From PALSA-243 sp049522755 (lineage in GTDB: Bacteria; Acidobacteriota; Terriglobia; Bryobacterales; Bryobacteraceae), in contig JBEKNN010000011.1 in assembly GCA_049522755.1 (NCBI GenBank), forward strand, positions 4,282 to 68,281: DNA of 64,000 nucleotides, given 5' to 3'. Positions 36,766 through 45,722 of this stretch are shown piece after piece. The position numbers and the translations under genes were made by a program. Under the pieces are notes generated by a model. That model was not told where the DNA came from, searched no databases, and was given only the letters and a program-made list of their open reading frames with translations. Positions within the stretch are counted from its first letter, which is position 1, and every line of letters starts with the position of its first letter.

Positions 36766-37065
36766 GGCGGGGTTGAAGACCGATTGTCCGCCCGGTGGCG
36801 GCATGGTTCTCCTTGAAGCGGTGGACGCGGAATTCCGCGAAGGTGCGTGGGGCCATTAGAAGAAGTCCCTGCCAACCGGTAACCTCTCCGCGGGCCCTCA
36901 CGTAGTCAATTCGGAACGGCGCGCACGCGCAAAAGTCTCCTATTTCGATACGGTTGGCTCCCCGTGAATTAACTCGCGTAAAGCCGCTGAAACACAACTC
37001 TCCACGAACCCGTTTTGGGATTATCCCATAGAGGGTTTTATTCTCAGTCTTGACGAATCGAATCC
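36766..37065. other. Non-coding gap before the restriction system
   Basis: A 300-bp gap. It has a possible GGGCGG/CCGCCC hairpin at the left end, nothing recognised in the middle, and a TGGGATTATCCCA palindrome near the right end. Confidence 0.5.
37016..37028. promoter_or_regulatory. Candidate operator of the restriction controller
   Basis: The 13-bp near-perfect palindrome TGGGATTATCCCA lies 38 bp before the GTG of the HTH gene. Controller proteins of type II systems bind such dyads at their own promoter. A role here is inferred from position. Confidence 0.45.
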
Positions 37066-37296
37066 GTGAGGAGCGACGCGCATCGGCGATTCAGAGAATT
37101 GCTTATCGAGGCCCGCAAAGGGGCGGGCCTCACGCAAGCGGAGCTTTCCCGCCGCCTCAAACGCCCGCAGTCTTTCGTTTCTAAGTATGAACGGGGAGAG
37201 CGACGGCTGGACGTCGTGGAGTTTGGCGACGTGGCAAAAGCGCTTGGCGTGGACGCTCTTCGCCTTCTTCGGCGGTTCTATAGCGAGGAGCCGTGA
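37066..37296 (+). CDS. XRE-type HTH controller-like protein
   Basis: 76 residues from GTG 37066. It is entirely a helix-turn-helix of the XRE/C-protein type: LIEARKGAGLTQAELSRRLK, then RPQSFVSKYERGERRLDVVE. Size and place before an endonuclease gene are those of restriction controller proteins. Its TGA overlaps the GTG of the endonuclease (GTGA), so the two are translationally coupled. Confidence 0.85.
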   Translation: MRSDAHRRFRELLIEARKGAGLTQAELSRRLKRPQSFVSKYERGERRLDVVEFGDVAKALGVDALRLLRRFYSEEP

Positions 37297-37901
37297 AGAT
37301 TGTCGATGTCATTACGCTCCAGAATTGCGGAACATATGCGGTTTCGCAACACTGGAAGAAAACAAGGAAGCAAATTCACGACGCAGTGAAGAAATGCGAA
37401 TGGCCTATAGGCAGCGGGTCGTTCACCATCCATCCTCAGAGCGGAAAACGGCGTGGGGAAGGAAACGGCGTCCTGCCGATTCGAGACGAATTCGTTACGT
37501 TTCTCAGAGCGAAAGGGTGGGCAATCGAAGGGTCGGCGAAGAACGCTCTCAATCAGGCTCTCGGCGATTTCGACGCGGTTCTGCCGGGCCCGGAAAAGCC
37601 TATCGTAGTCGAATGGGAAACAGGCAACATATCGTCCTCGCACCGCTCGATGAACAAGTTGACGATGCTTGTTTCCTCGGGAATCATATCCGCTGGTGTT
37701 CTTGCCTTCCCGTCTCGAAGGCTCTACGCCTACTTGACGGACCGTATCGGAAACATTAGAGAACTGGAGCCCTATTTCGGGCTCTGGAAATCGGTCCCTT
37801 GCGTCTCAGGAGTGTTGGAGATCGTCGTCTTCGAGCACGACGCCGAAAGCACAAGCGTCAAGAAAATTCCGAAATTGACATCCGGCCGCGCCCAAAGCTA
37901 G
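37293..37901 (+). CDS. Type II restriction endonuclease, BamHI family
   Basis: 202 residues from GTG 37293. The segment E107-W-E109-TGNISSSHRSMNKL, followed by LYAYLTDRIGNIRELEPYF, is very close to what I recall of R.BamHI (ExETGNISSAHRSMNKL; YLTDRVTNFEELEPYF). The metal-site Asp D94 (GDFDAV) and the two Glu correspond to BamHI D94, E111 and E113. BamHI cuts GGATCC; relatives cut related GATC-centred sites. Recognition here is not known. It ends 1 bp from the convergent methyltransferase stop. Confidence 0.9.
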   Translation: MKIVDVITLQNCGTYAVSQHWKKTRKQIHDAVKKCEWPIGSGSFTIHPQSGKRRGEGNGVLPIRDEFVTFLRAKGWAIEGSAKNALNQALGDFDAVLPGPEKPIVVEWETGNISSSHRSMNKLTMLVSSGIISAGVLAFPSRRLYAYLTDRIGNIRELEPYFGLWKSVPCVSGVLEIVVFEHDAESTSVKKIPKLTSGRAQS

Positions 37902-37902
37902 G

Positions 37903-38802
37903 CTAGCCATCTATGAAGTCGTCGTTCCTGTGCGAGTGAATCTCTCCGCTTTCGAGTCGATCAACGATTTCCGGGGCGAAGTCGATCTCCGTCCCCATCC
38001 AACGCCGCCCCTTCTTTTCGCAGACGGCAAACGTGGTACCGCTGCCGCCGAACGGATCGATCACGAGGTCTCCGGGCGCGGTTGAGATTTCTATCACGCG
38101 GTCGAGGGTTTTTGTGGAAAGCGCGTTAGCCCTGCGGTCCTTCGACTTAAATTTCCAGTGCCGGACCGGAGGGATGTCGGTCCACACGTCCTTGAGGTTC
38201 ACGCCTTTCGGATTCATCGCATCGCGGTGTCCCCCGTAATCCTTCACCTCGCCGCCGCAATGCCGGCAAGTTTGGATCGGCGTGCGGATGCGTCCGAACG
38301 TCTTTGGCTTCCCCTTTGTGTAGTAGAGCAGGCTATAGTGGCTCGGATGCAGCCGCCCTGGAATCGGGAGGCAAGCGGACATTTCAATCGCGATCCAGTG
38401 GCGGAAGTCCATTCCGAGGCCATCAAGGTACGCGCCGAGCAAAATGTTCCATTTTGGAAGGTTGTAAAGGAAGAACGCTCCACCCGGCTTGACGGTCCGG
38501 ACGCACTCAGCGACCCACTGCTTGCACCACGTCAGGTACTCTTCGCCTGGCTTGAGGTCGTTGAAATTCTCGCCATATTCTTTGCCGAGATTGAACGGCG
38601 GGTCGGCGAAGACGGTATCGACAACTTCGTCGCGAATATGAGGAAGTACGGCCATGCAGTCGCCCGCGAAGAGCGCTCCGAGCGATGAAGTGTACGCCGG
38701 AGCAATCTGCGACCCCGGTTTGAGGTAGGGGCGCGCGTCGAACGTCGTGTCTTCGTACTTCAGGATTGCCTGTTTTGCCAAGACCAAGTTTCCTTTAAGC
38801 AT
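37903..38802 (-). CDS. Beta-class DNA methyltransferase of the restriction system
   Basis: 299 residues. Motif IV DPPF (67-70, ADPPFNLGKEYGENF) comes before the SAM-binding motif I FGGSGTT (251-257), the order of beta-class N6-adenine/N4-cytosine enzymes. A CxxC pair (C179, C182 in CRHCGG) may bind zinc. DPPF/DPPY is usual for N6-adenine enzymes, whereas SPPY is usual for N4-cytosine enzymes such as M.BamHI. It protects host sites from the neighbouring endonuclease, to which it is convergent with no gap. Confidence 0.9.
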   Translation of the reverse strand: MLKGNLVLAKQAILKYEDTTFDARPYLKPGSQIAPAYTSSLGALFAGDCMAVLPHIRDEVVDTVFADPPFNLGKEYGENFNDLKPGEEYLTWCKQWVAECVRTVKPGGAFFLYNLPKWNILLGAYLDGLGMDFRHWIAIEMSACLPIPGRLHPSHYSLLYYTKGKPKTFGRIRTPIQTCRHCGGEVKDYGGHRDAMNPKGVNLKDVWTDIPPVRHWKFKSKDRRANALSTKTLDRVIEISTAPGDLVIDPFGGSGTTFAVCEKKGRRWMGTEIDFAPEIVDRLESGEIHSHRNDDFIDG

Positions 38803-39045
38803 CAGAATAACCCAAAATAGGTTTTCCCGCCATTATTTCCTCGTCTGCTGTACAGAGACCAAGATAACAGATTCGTCTTTTATTCGCCCACTGCAGAACT
38901 ATCTCGACTGGTCTCGCTCCGGGTTCATCGGGCACAGCAGACTTATCGGCCATTGCCCCGATTCGGAGAATCCGGTCACGCCATAGACATCCGACTTTTA
39001 CTCATCTGTAACTCCAATCGCCTTCCAACAGCCGATAATATCTAC

Positions 39046-40338
39046 ATGCCAAGAGTGACGAACCTGAGGCCCAGCCTGGCTTGCGGCGCCGCTCTCGCTG
39101 TCTTCTCCCTCCTCATCGTAAAGATCTGCCTGCCGCACTCCGCCATGGAGGGCGTTGCCGCCGCCGCAATCCTCGTCGGCCTGGCCGGCGGGGCCGGATC
39201 GAACTTCCTCTTCTCATACTTCTCCGAAAAGGCGCGCTCTTCTTCGGAAGTCGCGGGCGAGCAATTGCGCGAGGTAGTTGACAATCTGCAGCGGGAAAGC
39301 TCGCGCCTCGAAGCCATTCTGGGCAGCATGGTCGAGGGCGTGGTGGCCGTGGACCCGCTGCTGCGCATCACCTTCCTCAACCGCGCCTTTGCCGGAACCA
39401 TGGAAGTGCAGCTGCCTCTCGCCCCGCGCACTCCGCTGGTGCAGGTGGTGCGCGATCACGACCTGCTCGAAATGTTCAATGCGGTTTTCACCTCCGGCGA
39501 GCCGCTGCAGAAGCGGCTGATTCTCTCCGCGGGCGCCGCGCGGACGTTCGCCGTGCAGGTGACTCCGCTCGCCGGCGGTCTCAATCGCGGCGCCATCGGC
39601 ATGTTCTACGACATCACCGAAATCGAGCGGCTCGAGCGCATCCGCAAAGATTTTGTGGCCAATGTCTCGCATGAGCTGCGCACCCCGCTCGCCGCCATCA
39701 GCGGCTACGCCGAAACGCTGCTGGAGGGCGCCCTCGATGACCGCGAAAACAGCCGCCGCTTCGCCGCGATCATCCTGGATAAGGCGCGCCAGCTTACCAA
39801 TATCGTCTCCGATCTGTTGGTCCTTTCCACTCTCGAAAGCGGCAAGCCGCCCGTGCCGGAGCCAATCTCGCTCCGGGAGAGCATCGAATCGGCCCTGCGT
39901 ACAGTGGAGCCGGTGGCGCGCGCGCGGGGCGTCAACGTGGCGTTCAAATCCGCCGAAGATCTGGACGTGCTGGGGCATGAGATCCGCCTGGAACAGGTCT
40001 TCGTCAACCTGCTCGATAACGCCATCAAGTTCAACCGCCCCGATGGCGAAGTGCACGTGGAGATTGCCCGCGAAGACGGCCGCGCCGTGGTGCATGTGCG
40101 CGATACGGGCCTCGGCATTCCTTCGCGCGATCTGCCGCGCATCTTCGAGCGCTTCTATCGCGTGGATAAGGCGCGCTCGCGCGCTACCGGCGGCACCGGT
40201 TTGGGCCTCGCCATTGTCAAGCACGCGGTGGAACAGATGGGCGGATCGGTTTCAGTGGAGAGCCGCCTCGGGCAGGGGTCGGTATTCACGGTCGCGCTAC
40301 CGCCCGCCGATAGTAGCGTGGTTGTCGCTCAACTTTAG
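39046..40338 (+). CDS. phoR: Phosphate-regulon-type sensor histidine kinase (PhoR-like)
   Basis: 430 residues from ATG 39046. Two N-terminal transmembrane spans (ACGAALAVFSLLIVKICL; GVAAAAILVGLAGGAGS), a PAS-like domain (EGVVAVDPLLRITFLNRAFA), HisKA with phospho-His in FVANVSHELRTPLAAISGY, and HATPase with N box NLLDNAIKFN and GLGIPSRDL, GTGLGLAI. Place before the pst genes and PAS-HisKA layout suggest PhoR. No phoB-like regulator is adjacent. Confidence 0.9.
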   Translation: MPRVTNLRPSLACGAALAVFSLLIVKICLPHSAMEGVAAAAILVGLAGGAGSNFLFSYFSEKARSSSEVAGEQLREVVDNLQRESSRLEAILGSMVEGVVAVDPLLRITFLNRAFAGTMEVQLPLAPRTPLVQVVRDHDLLEMFNAVFTSGEPLQKRLILSAGAARTFAVQVTPLAGGLNRGAIGMFYDITEIERLERIRKDFVANVSHELRTPLAAISGYAETLLEGALDDRENSRRFAAIILDKARQLTNIVSDLLVLSTLESGKPPVPEPISLRESIESALRTVEPVARARGVNVAFKSAEDLDVLGHEIRLEQVFVNLLDNAIKFNRPDGEVHVEIAREDGRAVVHVRDTGLGIPSRDLPRIFERFYRVDKARSRATGGTGLGLAIVKHAVEQMGGSVSVESRLGQGSVFTVALPPADSSVVVAQL

Positions 40339-41006
40339 CCGCGCTGTTTGGGATGGAAACTCTGTAGAAAAGTCCATCCCGCTTGCTACTTGCCACGATG
40401 CGTTTATCGGCGCCTCAAAATGCCCAGTCACTCGACTTTGACATTTATTTTCAGGCCTTTTTAAAGGACTCCGGTCCTTCCCCGCCCTGCAGCCCCGAAA
40501 ACGTCTGCTAGCCTCTAGTCGAATCGAGGTTTCAAGGATGTCCACTCCCAATCAAGCCGCAGCCAGCCGCGTCAGCACGGCATCTTCGCCACCACCCGGA
40601 TCGCCTTCGACGAATCCACCGTTAACGGAGTGGCGCGGGGCCATGCCCTGCGAAGTCCGCAACCCGAACAATCCAAACCCACTTGCACGTTCTCAGCTTC
40701 GTTCCGCCAAAATCCTCCAACCCCGCCTTCCGCGCCCCCGTTTGCCAGCTCGCACACCCCGGCCACCCCCTCCCGACTCCGCAGGAAGCAACCGATGCCG
40801 CTCTCCAGGCGAATCAACGTATTCGACGCCACTCCTCGCATCCGGATAGCTCAGTCTCAGCTGAGAGCCGCCTCGGGCCGCCGTCGGCATCCACCGTCGC
40901 GTGACCGCGCCGACTGTAACGCAATTGTCGCGTAATTTTGACCGTGCCTTCACGCGATTGTCATTAACCGCTAACGGCGATCCCCCTATACTCGCAGTTC
41001 CGACCT
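40339..41006. other. Intergenic region between phoR and the porin
   Basis: 668 bp. No convincing gene; several open frames exist on both strands but none resembles a known family. The right end holds the 11-bp periodic array described separately. Confidence 0.55.
40914..40975 (+). promoter_or_regulatory. Pho-box-like array upstream of the porin gene
   Basis: Heptamers recur every 11 bp: CTGTAAC (40914), TTGTCGC (40925), TTTTGAC (40936), CCTTCAC (40947), TTGTCAT (40958), CGCTAAC (40969). PhoB half-sites have the form CTGTCAT with 11-bp spacing. The array ends 31 bp before the porin ATG, so it would control porin expression under phosphate limitation. Confidence 0.6.
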
Positions 41007-42722
41007 ATGAAGCTCACCACCCTTACCCTCACTGTGTTCGTGTTGTGTGCGGTTCACGTCCCCCTATGTAATGCGCAGGGCGGCGTCCAGGATGATGCTG
41101 CCCAGTTGAAGCAGAAGCTTGCCGAGCAGCAAAAACAGATCGATGCGCTGAAGCAGGCCATCGAAGAGCAACAGAAGATGATCGATGCCCTGGTCAAGGC
41201 AACGCCGCAACAGGCTGCCGTCCAACCCGTCGCGCAACCCGTTCAATCTTCAGCCCAGCCCGCCCCTGACGATGCGCCCGCGCCCAAAGCGCCCGGATTC
41301 CGCCGCATGGGTGGAGAGGTAGCCAGCAACACCGGGAACCTGCCCTCCACGGCCCCCACCGCGCCCGCCCCGAAACCGTACGACCAGACTCCCGATGCCA
41401 CCGCCAAGCCGCTTTCGTTCGACATCGGCGTGGCCACGTTCACGCCGCTCGGCTTTGTCGATTTGACGAACGTCTACCGCTCCACCGACGTCGGCAGCGG
41501 CATCGGCACCACCTTCGCCAGCATTCCCTTCAACAACACCGCTTCCGGCCATCTCTCCGAAAGCCGCATGTCGCTGCAGAACTCGCGGCTCGGTCTTCGG
41601 ATCGATAGCAACGTTCTGGGCGCCAACGTCATGGGTTACCTCGAGACCGACTTTCTGGGCAACGCGGCGGGCAGCCTGGTGCAGACCAGCAACGCCGATA
41701 CCCTGCGCCTGCGCCTGTTCTTTGTAGACATACGCAAAAGCCGGTGGGAAATTCTTGGCGGGCAATCGTGGAGCTTGTTGACGCCCAATCGCAAAGGCAT
41801 CTCTCCGTTGCCCGGCGACCTCTTCTACAGTCAGGACCAGGACACTAATTACCAGGCGGGCCTGGTTTGGACGCGCGCTCCGCAGCTCCGGCTCGGCGTT
41901 CATTTTAACGACAACGTAGCGTGGGCGATCTCGTTCGAAAACCCCGAGCAGTTCATCGGCAACGGCATCGAAATTCTGCCGCAGACCTCGGCTCTGGCCA
42001 CGGCGGTTGGTACGGAATTTAACAGCACTACCCAGACTTCATCGGTGCCGAACGTGCATCCCGATATCATTTCGAAGCTGGCGCTCGATGGCGGCAAAGA
42101 GGGCCACGCAGTGCACTTCGAAGTGGCTGGACTTTACCGTACGTTCCAGTCCTACAATCCGGTGACGAACATGAAGTTCTACAAACCCGCTGTCGGTGGT
42201 TCGGTGAACTTCAATGTGGAACTGGCTCCCGGCTTCCGGTTTGTCGTCAACACCTTCGCCAGCGATGGCGGCGGCCGCTACACCGGCGGACTGGGTCCGG
42301 ACCTGATCGTTCGTCCCGATGGCAGCATCTCGCCGATTCACGCCTATTCCTCGGTGGACGGTTTCGAATACTCCATCAAGCCCAAGAACGATCCCAAGGG
42401 GCTGGAAACGCTGCTCTACGGCTACTACGGCGGCAACTATTTCGGAAAGGATACGGCCCTCGATACCACCGGCGCCGCCCCGGTCCTGATCGGCTATGGA
42501 GTCAACTCCAACTCCGCGTCCCTGAACGCCAACCGCAGCATCCAGGAAGCCACGTTCGGCGTCAACCAGACCATCTGGAAGAACCCCACCTGGGGCGATC
42601 TGAAGATCCTCACCCAGTACAGCTATCTGTGGCGCGATCCCTGGTTCGTCCCCAGCTCGAACCCCACGCGAAAGGCGACCACCAACATGGTGTTTGTCGA
42701 TCTGCGCTACGACATCCCGTAA
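41007..42722 (+). CDS. DcaP-like outer-membrane porin in the phosphate locus
   Basis: 571 residues. Signal peptide (LTVFVLCAVHVPLCNAQG), then an N-terminal coiled coil (LKQKLAEQQKQIDALKQAIE, EEQQKMIDALVKA), a Pro/Ala linker, and a large barrel region from about 130 (FDIGVATFTPLGFVDLTNVY) to the end ...FVDLRYDIP. Coiled coil plus barrel resembles DcaP-type trimeric porins. Its place between phoR and pstS suggests uptake of phosphate or an organic phosphorus compound. Family placement is from pattern only. Confidence 0.82.
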   Translation: MKLTTLTLTVFVLCAVHVPLCNAQGGVQDDAAQLKQKLAEQQKQIDALKQAIEEQQKMIDALVKATPQQAAVQPVAQPVQSSAQPAPDDAPAPKAPGFRRMGGEVASNTGNLPSTAPTAPAPKPYDQTPDATAKPLSFDIGVATFTPLGFVDLTNVYRSTDVGSGIGTTFASIPFNNTASGHLSESRMSLQNSRLGLRIDSNVLGANVMGYLETDFLGNAAGSLVQTSNADTLRLRLFFVDIRKSRWEILGGQSWSLLTPNRKGISPLPGDLFYSQDQDTNYQAGLVWTRAPQLRLGVHFNDNVAWAISFENPEQFIGNGIEILPQTSALATAVGTEFNSTTQTSSVPNVHPDIISKLALDGGKEGHAVHFEVAGLYRTFQSYNPVTNMKFYKPAVGGSVNFNVELAPGFRFVVNTFASDGGGRYTGGLGPDLIVRPDGSISPIHAYSSVDGFEYSIKPKNDPKGLETLLYGYYGGNYFGKDTALDTTGAAPVLIGYGVNSNSASLNANRSIQEATFGVNQTIWKNPTWGDLKILTQYSYLWRDPWFVPSSNPTRKATTNMVFVDLRYDIP

Positions 42723-42731
42723 GCCAAATGT

Positions 42732-42780
42732 ATCGTAGCGCGCGCACTCGTGCGGGCAGCGTTCACACTCGTGTGAATGC
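42732..42780 (+). repeat. Dispersed GTGT/ACAC palindromic repeat, copy 1
   Basis: The stretch GTAGCGCGCGCACTCGTGCG followed by GGCAGCGTTCACACTCGTGT is matched, on the opposite strand, at about 56026-56075 with roughly 85% identity by eye. Both copies hold two small hairpins (GCACTCGTGC and ACACTCGTGT). Here it follows the porin stop. Confidence 0.7.
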
Positions 42781-42814
42781 GTCCGCCTCAGAGTCTGTGA
42801 GAATCTGCAGGTTT

Positions 42815-42854
42815 AGATTACACAGCCATAACGCAATAGAAACCTGTTTGTAAC
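42815..42854 (+). promoter_or_regulatory. Pho-box-like array upstream of pstS
   Basis: Heptamers at 11-bp steps end in AC: AGATTAC (42815), CCATAAC (42826), TAGAAAC (42837), TTGTAAC (42848). TAACGCAA(T) is shared with the porin array. It ends 31 bp before the pstS ATG, the same distance as in the porin case, which supports one regulator acting at both. Confidence 0.5.
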
Positions 42855-42884
42855 AATCGCGTGCGACCGTAAAGAAAGGAAAGC

Positions 42885-43895
42885 ATGAAGAATCCGAGCA
42901 AGCTGGCCGCGGCGGCCATGGCGGCCCTAAGTTTCGCAGGCGCCGCCGCAGCGCAGTCGATTAACGCCGCCGGAGCCACCTTTCCAGAGTTCATTTACAA
43001 GAAATGGTTTAGCGATTACAAGAACGCCCACCCCGGCGTCGAGATCAACTATCAGGCGATCGGCTCGGGCGGCGGCATCAAGCAGCTTACTCAGGGAACC
43101 GTGGATTTCGGCGCTTCCGATCGCCCCCTGACGGATGCCGAGATGGCCGATCCAGCCTTGAAGATCAAGCCGATCTACTTCCCGACGGTCCTTGGCGGCA
43201 TAGTGCCGGCTTACAATCTGCCGGATGTCAAGACACAACTGCTGTTCACCGGTGACGTCCTCGCCGGCATCTTTCTGGGCAAGATTAACAAGTGGAACGA
43301 CCCCAGGATCGCCGCTTTGAACAAGGGCGTCAAACTTCCAGCCGACGATATCGCTGTAGTTCACCGCTCCGATGGCAGCGGCACTACTTTCGTCTTCACG
43401 GAATATCTCGCCAAGGTTAGCCCCGAGTGGAAGGCCGGACCGGGCGTGAACCAGAGCCCTAAATGGCCCACGGGCATGGGGCAGGCTCAGAACGAAGGCG
43501 TGGCGGGCGCTATCAAGCAGACGCCCGGTTCCATCGGTTATGTCGAGTTGACGTTCATCCTCACGAACAAGGGCATGCAGTACGGACAGGTGAAGAACGC
43601 TGCGGGTAGTTTCATCAACGCCAGCGTGGAATCGGTCACGGCCGCCGCGGCCGGCCTGACCACCTTCCCGGCTTCCATCACGAACGCCCCCGGCCCGAAA
43701 GCCTACCCGATTTCGACGATGACCTACCTGCTGATTCCCAGCACGATTCCAGACGCCAAGAAGCGCGAGGCCGTCAAGGGCTTCCTGGCCTGGGCGCTGA
43801 AGGATGGCCAGAAACTCGCTCCGCCGCTGGGCTATGCGCCGCTGCCGAAGGAAGTCGTCGCGGCCGAATTAAAGCAACTGCCGCAGGTTAAGTAG
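42885..43895 (+). CDS. pstS: Phosphate ABC transporter substrate-binding protein
   Basis: 336 residues. Signal peptide (KLAAAAMAALSFAGAAAAQS), then INAAGATFPEFIYKKWFSDY, IGSGGGIKQLTQGTVDFGAS (phosphate-binding loop), HRSDGSGTTFVFTEYL and GSIGYVEL. Periplasmic phosphate receptor. GAAAGGAAA upstream is a good ribosome site. First gene of pstSCAB; 1 bp separates it from pstC. Confidence 0.97.
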   Translation: MKNPSKLAAAAMAALSFAGAAAAQSINAAGATFPEFIYKKWFSDYKNAHPGVEINYQAIGSGGGIKQLTQGTVDFGASDRPLTDAEMADPALKIKPIYFPTVLGGIVPAYNLPDVKTQLLFTGDVLAGIFLGKINKWNDPRIAALNKGVKLPADDIAVVHRSDGSGTTFVFTEYLAKVSPEWKAGPGVNQSPKWPTGMGQAQNEGVAGAIKQTPGSIGYVELTFILTNKGMQYGQVKNAAGSFINASVESVTAAAAGLTTFPASITNAPGPKAYPISTMTYLLIPSTIPDAKKREAVKGFLAWALKDGQKLAPPLGYAPLPKEVVAAELKQLPQVK

Positions 43896-43896
43896 A

Positions 43897-44874
43897 ATGT
43901 CCGCTCCGGCAATCACATCAGGCGGAACCGGACGGACCAAGAGCCTGTTATCAAGCCTGCGCGGAGGCGACGCAGTGGCGCATCTCGTCGCTCTCGTTTT
44001 TGCTTCCAGCGTCCTCTTAGTTACGCTATTCCTTGTCTTTGAGCTCTGGATTCACTGCGCTCCCTCCCGCGCCAAGTTCGGCCTGAGTTTCCTGTTCACC
44101 CGGGACTGGGACCCGGCCAACGGACAATTCGGCGCGCTGCCGTTTGTCTACGGAACCGTGCTCACATCGGTCATCGCTCTGATTATCTCCGTGCCGCTGG
44201 GCGTGGGCGCAGCCATCTTTCTGGCGGAACTGGCCCCGCACCGGCTCTCCGAATGGTGTACGTTTCTGATCGAGCTTCTGGCGGCAGTGCCCAGCGTGAT
44301 CTACGGCTTGATCGCCGTTTTCACCTTGATTCCGTTAATGCGCCAGTACATAGAGCCGTTCCTGAAGCGCGTGTTGGGCTTCATTCCGTTCTTCAGCGGC
44401 CCGGCATTCGGCGACGGCTACCTCACCGCCGGAGTCATCCTGGCGATCATGACGTTTCCGTTCATCATTTCCATCTCGCGCGAAGCGCTGCTCGAGGTGC
44501 CGCGCGATCAGCGTGAAGCGGCGCTAGCGCTGGGCTCCACTCATTGGGAATCCACTATTCAAGTGGTTGTGCCATACGCGCGGCTGGGCATCTTCGGCTC
44601 CATCTTTCTCGGTCTTGCGCGCGCGCTGGGCGAAACCATGGCGGTGACCATGGTGATCGGCAACGATACCACCATTCACACCTCCCTGTTCGCTCGGGGA
44701 TACACCATCGCCTCGGTGATCGCCAACGAGTTTGCCGAAGCCAGCGACGATCTGCATCTGAGCTCGCTCATCGAGCTCGGCCTGGTACTGTTTCTGATCA
44801 CCATCGTAATTAACGCGCTGGCGCGGCTTTTGATCGTGGTCACCGCTGGCCGAGGAACGGGGCGCGCGACATGA
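43897..44874 (+). CDS. pstC: Phosphate ABC transporter permease PstC
   Basis: 325 residues, six transmembrane helices by hydrophobicity. Features include LSFLFTRDWDPANGQFGALP, FVYGTVLTSVIALIISVPLG, ELLAAVPSVIYGL and the ATPase-coupling EAALALGSTHWES. Forms the inner-membrane pore with PstA. The last codons overlap the pstA ATG by 4 nt. Confidence 0.97.
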   Translation: MSAPAITSGGTGRTKSLLSSLRGGDAVAHLVALVFASSVLLVTLFLVFELWIHCAPSRAKFGLSFLFTRDWDPANGQFGALPFVYGTVLTSVIALIISVPLGVGAAIFLAELAPHRLSEWCTFLIELLAAVPSVIYGLIAVFTLIPLMRQYIEPFLKRVLGFIPFFSGPAFGDGYLTAGVILAIMTFPFIISISREALLEVPRDQREAALALGSTHWESTIQVVVPYARLGIFGSIFLGLARALGETMAVTMVIGNDTTIHTSLFARGYTIASVIANEFAEASDDLHLSSLIELGLVLFLITIVINALARLLIVVTAGRGTGRAT

Positions 44875-45719
44875 ACCGGCTGGCATATCGCAAACTGGTG
44901 AATAAGATCATGCTGACGCTCACGGGCGTCTGCACGGTTCTGACCGTATCGGTTCTGTTTATCGTCCTCGGCTATTTGGTGTTCAACGGCGCCACTTCCA
45001 TCGACTGGGCCTTCCTGACGCAACTGCCGAAACCGACCGGCGAGACGGGCGGCGGCATGGCGAATGCCATCGTGGGCAGCGCCACCATGGTGGCCATTGC
45101 CGCGCTGATTGGTTTGCCGGTCGGGTTTCTCGGTGGTATCTATCTGGCGGAATTTAGCGGCAAGACTTTTGGCTTCCTAGTGCGCTACATGGCGGATCTG
45201 CTCAACGGCGTGCCTTCCATCGTGATCGGCATTTTCGCGTGGACTGTGATCGTAGTCCCGATGCACACTTTTTCCGCGCTCGCCGGCGGTTTCGCCCTGA
45301 GCCTGATGCTGATCCCCATCACCATGCGCAGCACCGAACAGTTCCTGCTCAATGTGCCCCGCTCACTGCGCGAGGGCGCCCTGGCGCTGGGCGCGCCGCA
45401 GTGGAAGGTGATCGGTACCGTCGCTGTGCCCGCGGCAATGCGCGGTATTCTCACCGGAATGATTCTGGGCATTGCCCGCGTTGCCGGCGAAAGCGCGCCG
45501 CTGCTCTTCACCGCGCTCAATAACGAATTCTGGCCAACCGGCCTTCGCCAGCCCACCGCGGCTCTTCCGGTTATGATTTATAAGCACGCCATGGCCCCGT
45601 TCGACGATTATCATCGCCAGGCATGGGCGGCAGGCCTGGTGTTGCTGGCCATGGTCTTGATCACCAACGTTACCGCCCGCTTCATTGCATCGCGAGGAAT
45701 TGCAGTACAAAAGGGATAG
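44871..45719 (+). CDS. pstA: Phosphate ABC transporter permease PstA
   Basis: 282 residues with about six transmembrane helices. FLTQLPKPTGETGGGMANAI near the start of the domain, LLNGVPSIVIGIFAWTVIVV, and the coupling loop REGALALGAPQWKVIGTVAV are typical. ATGA overlap with pstC. Confidence 0.97.
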   Translation: MNRLAYRKLVNKIMLTLTGVCTVLTVSVLFIVLGYLVFNGATSIDWAFLTQLPKPTGETGGGMANAIVGSATMVAIAALIGLPVGFLGGIYLAEFSGKTFGFLVRYMADLLNGVPSIVIGIFAWTVIVVPMHTFSALAGGFALSLMLIPITMRSTEQFLLNVPRSLREGALALGAPQWKVIGTVAVPAAMRGILTGMILGIARVAGESAPLLFTALNNEFWPTGLRQPTAALPVMIYKHAMAPFDDYHRQAWAAGLVLLAMVLITNVTARFIASRGIAVQKG

Positions 45720-45722
45720 CTC

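Noticed and set aside
37050..37055. TTGACG as a -35 box for the controller gene
   Set aside because: It lies only 16 bp before the GTG start, leaving no room for a -10 and leader.
37187..37759. 190-codon open frame overlapping the HTH and endonuclease genes
   Set aside because: Different frame from both recognised proteins; Arg/Ser-rich without motif.
40538..40849. Pro/Ser-rich open frame between phoR and the porin
   Set aside because: No ribosome site, no family similarity and biased composition; treated as non-coding.
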